A DNA stretch of 64,000 nt, from positions 462-64,461 of the forward strand of contig MNRS01000014.1 in the NCBI GenBank assembly GCA_001916065.1, read 5' to 3'. Source of the DNA: Clostridium sp. 28_17. GTDB taxonomy: Bacteria > Bacillota > Clostridia > TANB77 > CAG-508. The notes below the pieces were generated by a model, which worked only from the letters and a program-made list of their open reading frames with translations, was not told the DNA's origin and did no database searches. Of this stretch, positions 23,766-32,307 are shown one piece after another; position 1 is the first letter of the stretch; each line of letters starts with the position of its first letter. The translations under genes were made by a program, and so were the position numbers.

Positions 23766-24197
23766 ATGAAAAAAATAGTTTTATTTTTTGCAATGATTAT
23801 AATTGTAGTTTGTGGAGTTTCATACATATTTTTAAATTACAAAGCAAATTACAATACATCAAAAAAAGCAAATCTAGAATTTGAAAATTATCTTAATGTA
23901 GAAGTCTCTGGAACAGACTTAGTAACAGTTATGAACAGAGCAATAGATAGCAACGAAAAAAATGAAGTGGAGAAAAACAACAAAGGAATTTACAAAGATA
24001 ATGAAAAAAATTCTATAAGTATAGAAGTTAAAATAACAGATAATGATACAATATACCAAATGGAAACATTTGATAAAAGTGGAATGCAAAAGTTTTTAGC
24101 AAACTATGGAAGCATAAAATTTAAATGTACAAGTATAGAATATCATCAATCAACAAAAAAGGTAAAACATATGTTATTTGAACAAATTTCTAATTAA
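23766..24197 (+). CDS. Pilin-like protein 3 (divergent N-terminus)
   Basis: 143 residues, ATG 23766 after AAAGGATG. Unlike its neighbours it starts MKKIVLFFAMIIIVVCGVSYIF, a normal basic signal-anchor. The soluble part still has the array signature in modified form (ANLEFENYLNVEVSGTDLVTVMNRAIDSNEKNE), which matches FNxxFxxYxGxxIxGxxVxxLI of the others. It may be a minor pilin or an assembly factor that shares the fold. It carries its own promoter. Confidence 0.6.
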   Translation: MKKIVLFFAMIIIVVCGVSYIFLNYKANYNTSKKANLEFENYLNVEVSGTDLVTVMNRAIDSNEKNEVEKNNKGIYKDNEKNSISIEVKITDNDTIYQMETFDKSGMQKFLANYGSIKFKCTSIEYHQSTKKVKHMLFEQISN

Positions 24198-24270
24198 TTA
24201 AGTTTTTAATGTTACTAATATGAAAATTAGTATTTAAAATAAAAAATAAAAAACAAAGGAGGAAAAAAAC

Positions 24271-24675
24271 ATGGAGAATGCATCAAAAGCATTAATTATA
24301 GCAGGTGCTATATTATTATCAATTTTATTAATATCTTTAGGAATAATGATATTTACCCAAGCACAAGACGCAACAAAAAATAGTGGTATGAGTCAAGCAC
24401 AAGTATCTACATTTAACAACAAGTTTTCTAAATATGAAGGAAAAAAGATAAAGGGATCAGAAGTTAGAGGCTTAATACAAGAAATTATTGCAAGCAATGG
24501 TGATGAAGATAATCAAAATGCAAAACCAGCAAGAACTATTTCAGTTACAGGGGCAATAACTGATACAAATAATACTAAAAACATTAAGGCTTCTAAGTCA
24601 TATGAGATATCACTTACCAAGTATAATAAGGAAGGTTATGTAACTGAGATTACAATTACAGAAGTAACAGAATAA
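24271..24675 (+). CDS. Pilin-like protein 4 (MENAS family)
   Basis: 134 residues, ATG 24271 after AAAGGAGGA, the best ribosome site of the array, so this could be the most abundant subunit. MENASKALIIAGAILLSILLISLGIMIF is followed by the clearest copy of the array signature, VSTFNNKFSKYEGKKIKGSEVRGLIQEI. The C-terminal half is a short beta domain. The small size and strong translation signal fit a major pilin (inference). Confidence 0.68.
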   Translation: MENASKALIIAGAILLSILLISLGIMIFTQAQDATKNSGMSQAQVSTFNNKFSKYEGKKIKGSEVRGLIQEIIASNGDEDNQNAKPARTISVTGAITDTNNTKNIKASKSYEISLTKYNKEGYVTEITITEVTE

Positions 24676-24698
24676 TTAATTTATAAGGAGGAATAATA

Positions 24699-25301
24699 AT
24701 GGAAAACGCAGCAGACGCAATAAAAATGGCAGGAGCCGTATTACTATTTGTACTAGCATTATCCATTGTTATTCCGTTTTTTTCACAAGCAAGAGAAACA
24801 ACGGACTTAATATTGGACGCTAGAGACAGAGAAACAACATACATAAATGGAAACTATTATTACAAAGCAACAGGAAACGAAAGACAAGTAGGATGGGAAA
24901 CAATATTGCCAACAGTAATGAGGTCATACCTAGAAAACTATAAAATAGTATTTGTAGGCCTATCAGATCCAATTTACAAAATAAAATTAGATGGAAAAAT
25001 AATTGATAAATATTCATTAGACCTAGAAACAAACAATGGAACAAAATATGAAAATGTAGCATTAGCAAATGAGGACCAAAAAGCTGAATTTTTATGTGGA
25101 ATTTTATACCATAAATATAGAACAAATTACGAAGATTTTAATAAAAAATTTAATATAGAAATAGGAAGTAGATCCCTAAGTGATATGTTAAAAGGAAAAA
25201 AAATAACAGAAGAATTAGGCGTTTACTATCAAAATGATTCAGATATACCAGATGTTAACAAAACACAAAAAAGAATTATAACATATACAATAACAAATTA
25301 A
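24699..25301 (+). CDS. Pilin-like protein 5 (MENAA family)
   Basis: 200 residues, ATG 24699 after AAGGAGG. It starts MENAADAIKMAGAVLLFVLALSIVIPFFSQARETTD, again with a minimal N-terminus and one hydrophobic helix containing a Pro kink, as in the TadE-like class. The soluble domain differs from proteins 1, 2 and 4, with aromatic-rich ATGNERQVGWETILPTV and a conserved-looking AEFLCGILYHKY. Probably a specialised minor pilin. Confidence 0.65.
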   Translation: MENAADAIKMAGAVLLFVLALSIVIPFFSQARETTDLILDARDRETTYINGNYYYKATGNERQVGWETILPTVMRSYLENYKIVFVGLSDPIYKIKLDGKIIDKYSLDLETNNGTKYENVALANEDQKAEFLCGILYHKYRTNYEDFNKKFNIEIGSRSLSDMLKGKKITEELGVYYQNDSDIPDVNKTQKRIITYTITN

Positions 25302-25340
25302 CAAATATATGTAAATGCAAATATAAAAAAGGAGGTTAAA

Positions 25341-28300
25341 ATGAGTGATACATTCATAACGGTAATAGCAATTTTATTAGCAGTAGTATTATTAGTTGTA
25401 GTACCATTACAAGTTACATCACAAAGAGTTGACACTATGTCTAAACTTGATGTTGACACATTAACTTCCGATTTTGTTGAGCAAATACGAACTACGGGAT
25501 CATTAACAAAAGATGATTATTATAATTTTAAACAAAAACTAACATCAACTGGAAACACATATGATGTTAATATGGAATTTAAAATTCTAGATGAAAATCC
25601 AGGTAAAAAAACAACACAGGTAACAAGAGACAAAATAGGAGAAAACGTATATTATTCAGTATATACGGCACAAGTAGAAAAAACACTTGAAGATGAAAAA
25701 AATGATGGAAAATATTCACTAAAAGAAGGAGACTTAGTATCTGTAACAGTAAGAAATACAAACCTAACAATAGGACAACAAATGAAAAATTTTGTATATA
25801 AAGTTGTAGGAAATGATACATATACAATTGCAGCATCAAAAAGTGGACTGGTAACAGCAAGTGGTGCAACATCAACAATATTAAGTAATAGCGTAGACAA
25901 ACCAGAAATAACAGCAATATTTAAAGAAAATGATGCAAAAGGAAATGTCATAACAAAAAATAACACAAACTCATCAGAATTAACAAACAAATGGACAAAT
26001 CAAAATGTATATGTAGAACTATCAAGCAAAGATAATTATGCTGTAGAATTGTTATTTTATAGAAGAAATTACAAAAATAGTACAGATTACAATGGATATG
26101 ACCAAATATCAAATAACTTTACATTAACAGACCAGGGAGTACATGAATATCAAGTGTTTTGGAAATCAAGTTTATTAGTATCGCAATCACAATATTCAGA
26201 AATAAAAAAATTAACAGTAAGAATAGATAAAACAAAGCCAACATTAAACATTAGTACAACAGAAGCAGTATCAAATTCAAAAAATATAAATGTAAGCGCA
26301 AGTGATACAGGAGGAAGTGGAATAGCAGGATACTGTCATAAATGGTCAGAACCAAATCAAACACCATCATTAAATGGCGGAGAAGAATGGTCAGGAAATA
26401 ATTTTATAACTGCAAACCCAGAAAATAATGACAAAAAATGTACAGTGTGGGTAAAAGACAATGCAGGGAATATATCAGATGCAAAAAGTATAATCGTACA
26501 TAATATAGTAAAACCTGTAACAAAAGTAAGCCTAAATGGAGCAATAATAAAACAAGGGGAAACGGCAACATTAAAAGCAATATTAGAGGGCGGAAATGAC
26601 TTTAAAAACATAAAATTTGAATCTTCAAATAACTCAATTGCAACGGTTAGTTCAAATGGGAAAGAAGTAAATGTAAGAGTAACAGGAAAAAGCGCAGGAA
26701 AAGCAACAATAAAATGTACAGTAACAAATCATGATAATACAACACAAACAGTCGAGGCGACAGTTACAGTAACATCAATAGCATTTAATCCAAATAGTGG
26801 AACATATAAAATTTCATATACAGATAAATCTGATAGAGTTACATTAAGAAGCAGAGTAAATGTATATGGGGAACCAAGCAAAACAGAATATGCATGGTCA
26901 AACTCAAATAATCAAGTACCAAACAATTGGCAACAATTCACAACTGGAAATGAAGTAACAAATATAGTTTCAAATCCGGGAAATTACTATTTATGGATAC
27001 GTGCTACAGACCAATATAATAATTCTGTAACATATGTAAGTAACAATTTTTATGTAAAATACAAAGTGCCAGATGCATCTCAAATTAAAGTAAATTATAG
27101 TGCAAAATATTGGACAAACCAAGATGTAATAGTTAGAGTAGAAAGTAATATAGCAGATTTTGGAATACAAATTAGCACAGATGTAAAAAATTGGTATTCA
27201 AATACAACATATGTATTTACAACTAATGGGACAATATATGCAAGATTTTATGATAAAACAACGCAAGAAATTGGAAATATAATGGCAATAAACGTAAACA
27301 ATATAGATAAAACACCAATTAAGATAACAAATCAAATTACATGTACAGGAAATTCGTCAGATAGTATAAGTGTTAGACTTACTTCAGTTGATAATGAATC
27401 AGGATTTTGTAAAGTTGTATGGCATTATACAGTTATTAGTACAGGCGAACATTATACAACAGAAGATGTTGAATGTAACATGAACGGTTATGAAACAGGA
27501 AATAGAGAAAATGTAATAAAGGAGAAAACACTTACAAATTTAAGACAAGGAAATTTATATGAGATATATGCAGAAATTTATGATGTAGCAGGAAATATGG
27601 TGCGTACAAATGCAATAGAACAATTGGCTGGAAAACGTTATGGAAACATCAAGGTAACAGAAAATAATCCAACCACTTGTATTGGCAAGAATTTAACATT
27701 TAGTGTTACATCAAATAAAAGTGGTGGAAAATTATCAGTATCAAGTGATAATACTTCTATAGCAGATGCATCAATTTCAGGAAATAAAATAACAGTTCAA
27801 CCCAAAGGAGTAGGAAAAGCGAATATTGTAGTAACAAGTGCAGAAACCCAAAATTATTATATGACAAACACTTCAATTTCGGTAGAATTTTTTAATCATA
27901 TTCCAACAGAAGGTGGTAACAAAAAGAGTGATGCAACATGTACTTCACCAGCAGTTTACTATAAAAAATGTAGTGAATGCGGAAAACAACTAACATCAAC
28001 ATATACAAGTGGAAATGCACTTGGTCATGATTATAAAACAGAAAAAATAATTGGAGATTGGAAATTTACAGAAAATAAAGGTAGTGGGGGAACCGGAAAA
28101 ATTGCAGCAGTATTTAACAGGGCAGGTCAATATGCAAGATTTACATATAGTTCTTCTAATCCCCATACAATGAAAGTTTTATATTGTACAAGTGATACAA
28201 GTTCATCAATAGACCTATGCCTAGGAACAACAACATCAGCAACATCGGCAACAATAGCATTTAGAGCATGGGGAAGCGGATATAAAATATTATATAATAA

Positions 28301-28511
28301 TGGTAAACAGGTAAATGATTCAAGTGATACTCCTGGAGTAGGCGCAAATGGAATGTATAATTCATATATAGATTGGGGACATAATAGTAAAGGAACATGG
28401 ACATTTACAATATTCTCTAATTCTGATAACACAGCAGCACATCCAACAACATGTGTAAGAAAATATTGTTCTAGATGTTCACACAGTGAAGACTACTATA
28501 GAGAATACTAA
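25341..28511 (+). CDS. Giant pilin-adhesin: pilin module plus Ig-like repeats
   Basis: 1056 residues, ATG 25341 after AAGGAGG. Residues 1-175 match the complete 174-residue protein encoded at 28631 (MSDTxIT helix, FVEQIRTTG, ILDENPGKKTTQ, IGENVYYSVYT, FxYKVVGNDTYxIAAS). The extension holds several beta-sandwich segments: RIDKTKPTLNIS..SDTGGSGI, a Big_2-like VSLNGAIIKQGETATLKAI..SIATVSSNG, further YxIDKTP segments, another Big-like block near 790, and a final Cys-rich part (CTSPAVYYKKCSECGKQL) of the kind common in Clostridia surface proteins. Reads as a tip pilin carrying an adhesin. Last of the upstream operon. Confidence 0.75.
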   Translation: MSDTFITVIAILLAVVLLVVVPLQVTSQRVDTMSKLDVDTLTSDFVEQIRTTGSLTKDDYYNFKQKLTSTGNTYDVNMEFKILDENPGKKTTQVTRDKIGENVYYSVYTAQVEKTLEDEKNDGKYSLKEGDLVSVTVRNTNLTIGQQMKNFVYKVVGNDTYTIAASKSGLVTASGATSTILSNSVDKPEITAIFKENDAKGNVITKNNTNSSELTNKWTNQNVYVELSSKDNYAVELLFYRRNYKNSTDYNGYDQISNNFTLTDQGVHEYQVFWKSSLLVSQSQYSEIKKLTVRIDKTKPTLNISTTEAVSNSKNINVSASDTGGSGIAGYCHKWSEPNQTPSLNGGEEWSGNNFITANPENNDKKCTVWVKDNAGNISDAKSIIVHNIVKPVTKVSLNGAIIKQGETATLKAILEGGNDFKNIKFESSNNSIATVSSNGKEVNVRVTGKSAGKATIKCTVTNHDNTTQTVEATVTVTSIAFNPNSGTYKISYTDKSDRVTLRSRVNVYGEPSKTEYAWSNSNNQVPNNWQQFTTGNEVTNIVSNPGNYYLWIRATDQYNNSVTYVSNNFYVKYKVPDASQIKVNYSAKYWTNQDVIVRVESNIADFGIQISTDVKNWYSNTTYVFTTNGTIYARFYDKTTQEIGNIMAINVNNIDKTPIKITNQITCTGNSSDSISVRLTSVDNESGFCKVVWHYTVISTGEHYTTEDVECNMNGYETGNRENVIKEKTLTNLRQGNLYEIYAEIYDVAGNMVRTNAIEQLAGKRYGNIKVTENNPTTCIGKNLTFSVTSNKSGGKLSVSSDNTSIADASISGNKITVQPKGVGKANIVVTSAETQNYYMTNTSISVEFFNHIPTEGGNKKSDATCTSPAVYYKKCSECGKQLTSTYTSGNALGHDYKTEKIIGDWKFTENKGSGGTGKIAAVFNRAGQYARFTYSSSNPHTMKVLYCTSDTSSSIDLCLGTTTSATSATIAFRAWGSGYKILYNNGKQVNDSSDTPGVGANGMYNSYIDWGHNSKGTWTFTIFSNSDNTAAHPTTCVRKYCSRCSHSEDYYREY

Positions 28512-28516
28512 AATTT

Positions 28517-28549
28517 GTAAAAGAAAACTATAAAATAGTTTTCTTTTAC
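28517..28549 (+). terminator. Terminator after the pilin-adhesin gene
   Basis: GTAAAAGAAAACTAT (28517-28531) pairs perfectly with ATAGTTTTCTTTTAC (28535-28549). Confidence 0.7.
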
Positions 28550-28566
28550 ACAATATTTTAAAAAAC

Positions 28567-28595
28567 TTGAAAAATACAAACATAAATGCTATAAT
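28567..28595 (+). promoter_or_regulatory. Sigma-A promoter for the short MSDT pilin
   Basis: TTGAAA (28567-28572), 17-bp spacer, perfect TATAAT (28590-28595), 36 bp before the start codon. Confidence 0.72.
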
Positions 28596-28630
28596 ACAAA
28601 TAGATTGAAAAAAATTAGGAGGAAAATAAA

Positions 28631-29155
28631 ATGAGTGATACACTTATAACAATAATAGCAATAGCACTAGCAGCAATATTAATGTTCATATTCCCATTAA
28701 TGACAATGTCAGACAGAACAGACGACGTTGCACAATTAACTGTAGACACAGCAACAACAGAATTTGTCGACGACATAAGAACAACAGGAAAAATAACACA
28801 AGATAAATATGACCAATTTTTACAAACAATAGGTTCAACAGGAAATACATATAATGTAGAAATGCAAGCACAAATATTAGACGAAAATCCAGGAAAGAAA
28901 ACAACACAAACATCAAGTGAAAAAATAGGAGAAAATGTATATTATTCAGTATATACATCACAAATAGAGGACAAACTAAAAAGTGGTAATGGGGTATATA
29001 AATTAAAAGAAGGAGACATAGTTTCAGTAGATGTAAAAAACACAAACCAAACTTTATCACAACAATTAAAAAATTTCTTCTACAAAGTAGTAGGAAATGA
29101 TACTTACTCAATTGCTGCCTCACATGGTGGAATAGTAACAGCAACAGGAAAGTAA
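28631..29155 (+). CDS. MSDT-type pilin-like protein (stand-alone module of the adhesin)
   Basis: 174 residues, ATG 28631 after TAGGAGGA. MSDTLITIIAIALAAILMFIFPLM forms the membrane or assembly helix. The rest matches the first 175 residues of the 25341 protein almost position by position (TTEFVDDIRTTGKIT, GNTYNVEM, ILDENPGKKTTQ, GENVYYSVYTSQ), then stops where the adhesin extension begins. Encoded as a single-gene transcript with its own promoter and terminator, so it can be made in different amounts from the long version. Likely a shaft pilin paired with a tip adhesin (inference). Confidence 0.72.
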   Translation: MSDTLITIIAIALAAILMFIFPLMTMSDRTDDVAQLTVDTATTEFVDDIRTTGKITQDKYDQFLQTIGSTGNTYNVEMQAQILDENPGKKTTQTSSEKIGENVYYSVYTSQIEDKLKSGNGVYKLKEGDIVSVDVKNTNQTLSQQLKNFFYKVVGNDTYSIAASHGGIVTATGK

Positions 29156-29170
29156 AATAAAAGTTTCATT

Positions 29171-29208
29171 AAAATAGCCTGTAATAGAAGATATTACAGG
29201 CTATTTTA
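29171..29208 (+). terminator. Terminator after the MSDT pilin
   Basis: AAAATAGCCTGTAAT (29171-29185) pairs with ATTACAGGCTATTTT (29193-29207). Confidence 0.85.
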
Positions 29209-29242
29209 CAAATAAGATAAATAAACGAAAGGAAAAATACAT

Positions 29243-30832
29243 ATGAAGATACAAAGTTTAGCAATAATGTTTATAATAATAGTGCTACCAATATCAATAG
29301 TAATGCAGACATATATACAAAATAGAGTGGAAACATTAAGTATGCAAAGTCAATATGACTCAAAACTAACAGGTGCAACATATGATGCACTAAAAGCATA
29401 TCAAATAAACTCATTTAATAGTGATACATCATATTTAGCAAACTCGAAAATGCGTGATATTGAAGCGGGTGTTAATACATTTTTCAATTCCCTTTCAACA
29501 AATTTTGCAACATTAGGATATAATCAAAAAAGTTTGCAAGGATATGTACCAGCAGTAGTATTTACAATGTATGATGGGTATTATATATATTCTCCATACA
29601 CGAATACATGGGATGATGAAACAAAAAACAAACAGGGAAGTGGAAACTCATTTAATGATGGTGATGTTTTATATGGAATAAAGCCATACGTATATTACAG
29701 TTGTAGATATATTAACGGAAGTACTGATGTTGTTATAACATACTCAATGGATAACTATGTTTCAATCCAAGGAAATGTTGCAGGAAAAGGTGTAGTTAGT
29801 TTATATGGATATCTTCTAGACAATGTAAATGTAAGTGGAGATACAGTTTCATACAATGAAATCGAAATAACAGGAGAACCAGTACTAGAAGAAAATGTAT
29901 TTGTCGATGGTTATATACATAAATATAAATATGTAAAGAAAAATGGTACAAAATACTACAAAAGTGATGTTAGTAACGAAGTATTTTCTGTATTAAATGG
30001 AAAAAAACAAGTACAAAAAGACTTTGATTTTCCTACAGAAGATACCAGCGCGAAAAATTATTACATAGAAGCAACAAATTTAAAAAAATATATAACAAAT
30101 TCTGATCTTGCAAATTTAACAATAGATAATGCAGTAGACATTTATGGAAAACAATATACAAAAGAAAACAATCCATTTACAAAATTAGGCAATAACGGAG
30201 ATGGAAAAATATTTGACTTTGGGCATAAAGGCGGAATTGAAGCAGATGATTCAAACTTTAACACACATAGAATTGATGTAATAAAATACTCAATAGAAAG
30301 AAATCTATCTGTAGCAATATCAAATTATAACAATTATTACGATAAGGGAACAAACAGTACAGATTTCCAAATGCCACAATTGAAAGACACTGACTGGATG
30401 AAAATAATAGACAATATATCAATAATAACATTCTTACAAGGAATGAATGTAGGAGGAAAAGTCTATAATGGATATTCAGTTATAACAAACACAAAAAATA
30501 CCGATGTAGTTACAAGTGACTCAATCTATATAAAAACAGTAACAGGAAATGAAACTGTTTTTCATAGACCATCAGAAAATAATCTTACCACTGATGACAA
30601 TTCAGTTGGAGTATTTAATGTTGACCTAGAAAGAAGAACTGGAGAAAACTCAGATGGAGTTTACCAATATTACTATCCAAAAGAAGGAACACTATCTTAT
30701 GATTCAATAGTAACGCAAAATACGGTAAATGAAAATAACACCATAAATAATAATATAGTTAAAAAATTATATTATACAGCACTTGGTAGAGAACGATACT
30801 GTTTATACAGAGAAAAATTAAAATTAAAATAA
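29243..30832 (+). CDS. TadE/TadG-like pilus-associated protein
   Basis: 529 residues, ATG 29243 after GAAAGG. One N-terminal helix (SLAIMFIIIVLPISIVMQTYIQ) precedes a large extracytoplasmic domain. Residues 20-45 include RVETLSMQSQYDSKLTGATYDALKAY, a helical continuation as in TadE/pseudopilin proteins. The YVPAVVFTMYDGYYIYSPYTNTWDD stretch and its aromatic surroundings seem characteristic of this locus type. No enzymatic motif seen. Last gene of the pilus region, ended by a long hairpin; no prepilin peptidase or TadV gene is found in the window. Confidence 0.6.
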   Translation: MKIQSLAIMFIIIVLPISIVMQTYIQNRVETLSMQSQYDSKLTGATYDALKAYQINSFNSDTSYLANSKMRDIEAGVNTFFNSLSTNFATLGYNQKSLQGYVPAVVFTMYDGYYIYSPYTNTWDDETKNKQGSGNSFNDGDVLYGIKPYVYYSCRYINGSTDVVITYSMDNYVSIQGNVAGKGVVSLYGYLLDNVNVSGDTVSYNEIEITGEPVLEENVFVDGYIHKYKYVKKNGTKYYKSDVSNEVFSVLNGKKQVQKDFDFPTEDTSAKNYYIEATNLKKYITNSDLANLTIDNAVDIYGKQYTKENNPFTKLGNNGDGKIFDFGHKGGIEADDSNFNTHRIDVIKYSIERNLSVAISNYNNYYDKGTNSTDFQMPQLKDTDWMKIIDNISIITFLQGMNVGGKVYNGYSVITNTKNTDVVTSDSIYIKTVTGNETVFHRPSENNLTTDDNSVGVFNVDLERRTGENSDGVYQYYYPKEGTLSYDSIVTQNTVNENNTINNNIVKKLYYTALGRERYCLYREKLKLK

Positions 30833-30840
30833 ATGTGATA

Positions 30841-30893
30841 AAATTAAGATTTTATAGCAGTTAACATAGTGTATAAAATCTTAATTTTTTATT
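30841..30893 (+). terminator. Terminator at the end of the pilus region
   Basis: AAATTAAGATTTTATA (30841-30856) pairs with TATAAAATCTTAATTT (30872-30887), followed by T-rich sequence. Confidence 0.8.
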
Positions 30894-30981
30894 TTTCAAA
30901 TTTATACAACCAAAATATAAATCGAATAAATTTCAAAAAAAAGCAAATAATATTAATAAAATAAAAAACAAGGAGCCAAAA

Positions 30982-32221
30982 TTGAAAAACAAAAAAATCA
31001 AAATTAGCATAATAACAACAATTTTATTAATAATATATGCCTACACACTATCAATACAAGCAATACCAGAAAACATAACAATAATCGAAGGAGAAAAAAT
31101 AAACCTAAAAACAATAATCGGACTAAACGCAAACCTAGTAGAAAAAAACAATGTAATAGAAACACTAGCACAAAACCAAGAAAAAACAACAAACACACCA
31201 GGCAAAAAAACAGTAAAAATAAGCCTATTCGAAAACATATTTTTAAAAGACATAAATGTAGATGTATTACCCAAAACGCAAGTAATACCAGTAGGAAACA
31301 TCGCAGGAATAAAACTATATACAAACGGAGTACTTGTAGTAGGAATGTCAGAAGTAGAAGGAATAGATAACAAAAAATACAAACCATATGAAAACACGGG
31401 AATTCAACAAGGAGACAGAATAATAGCAATCAATAATAGCAATATAAAAAACACAGAAGAATTAATAAAAAAAGTAAACTCATCAAAAGGAGAAGACGTA
31501 AAAATACAATATATACACGAACAACAAACAGAAGAATGCTCAATAAAGCCAGTAGAAACATCAAAAAAAGAATATAAATTAGGCTTATGGGTACGAGATA
31601 GTGCAGCAGGAGTAGGAACAGTAACATTTTACGAACCAGAAAGTAAAAGCTTTGGAGCATTAGGGCATGGTATAGCAGACATTGACACAGAACAGTTAAT
31701 TGACATTGCATCAGGAGAATTTGTAACAACAAAAATATTAAATATTATTAAAGGTGAAACTGGAAATCCAGGTAGAATACAAGGAACAGTAGATAATCAA
31801 AAAAATATAGGAACAATTAATAAGAACACCAAGTTTGGAATATATGGAAAAGTAGATAATATTTCAAGCCTAAATATTGATTTAAATAAAAAAATGGATG
31901 TAGCATTAAGAAATGAAATAAAATTAGGAAAGGCAACTATCATGTGCTGTCTTGAAAACGGCAAAGTAGAAGAATATGAGATTGAGATAGAAAAGATTTA
32001 CAAGGAAAATAATTTTGATAATAAAAGTATGCTTATAAAAGTTACAGATAAAAAATTGTTAGAAAAAACAGGTGGAATTATTCAACGGAATGAGTGGTTC
32101 TCCTATTATTCAAAACGGAAAGCTAATTGGTGCAGTTACACACGTTTTGGTAAAAAATCCAGAAGAAGGATATGCAGTTTTTGGGGATATAATGATAAAA
32201 CAAATGAAAAAAGGGAATTAA
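30982..32221 (+). CDS. spoIVB: SpoIVB serine peptidase (S55), +1 frame break at an in-frame CGG
   Basis: TTG start 30982 after AAGGAG. Signal-anchor helix at 6-25, PDZ domain around 110-185 (YENTGIQQGDRIIAINNSNI), then the S55 peptidase domain with SFGALGHGIADID (His229). The zero frame reads TGGIIQ then CGG (32086-32088) and drifts into a nonsense tail to 32286. Skipping the C gives GGA ATG AGT GGT TCT, that is GMSGSPI, with the catalytic Ser371, then IGAVTHVLVKNPEEGYAVFGDIM and TAA at 32219-32221. The shifted product has 412 residues, normal for SpoIVB, which triggers pro-sigma-K processing across the forespore membranes. Without the shift the protease is dead. Confidence 0.92.
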
Positions 32222-32277
32222 GGGACGTTCCTTTTTTCCCTTTTTTCAGGGATAAGGGGACACCCCTTTTTTCTTTT
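32220..32277. repeat. Degenerate REP-like GGGGAC element after spoIVB
   Basis: Contains GGGACGTTCC, a polypyrimidine tract, then AGGGATAAGGGGACACCCC, the same vocabulary as the palindromes at 33865, 42886 and 44386. Placed in the convergent gap between spoIVB and murC, where it could also aid termination. Confidence 0.55.
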
Positions 32278-32307
32278 TTAAAGTGATTTATGATCCATTT
32301 TTTGTTT

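Noticed and set aside
30982..32286. SpoIVB C-terminus as read in the zero frame (to 32286)
   Set aside because: The last 65 residues are Arg/Lys/Trp/Phe-rich and lack the S55 active site, whereas the +1 frame gives the canonical ending.
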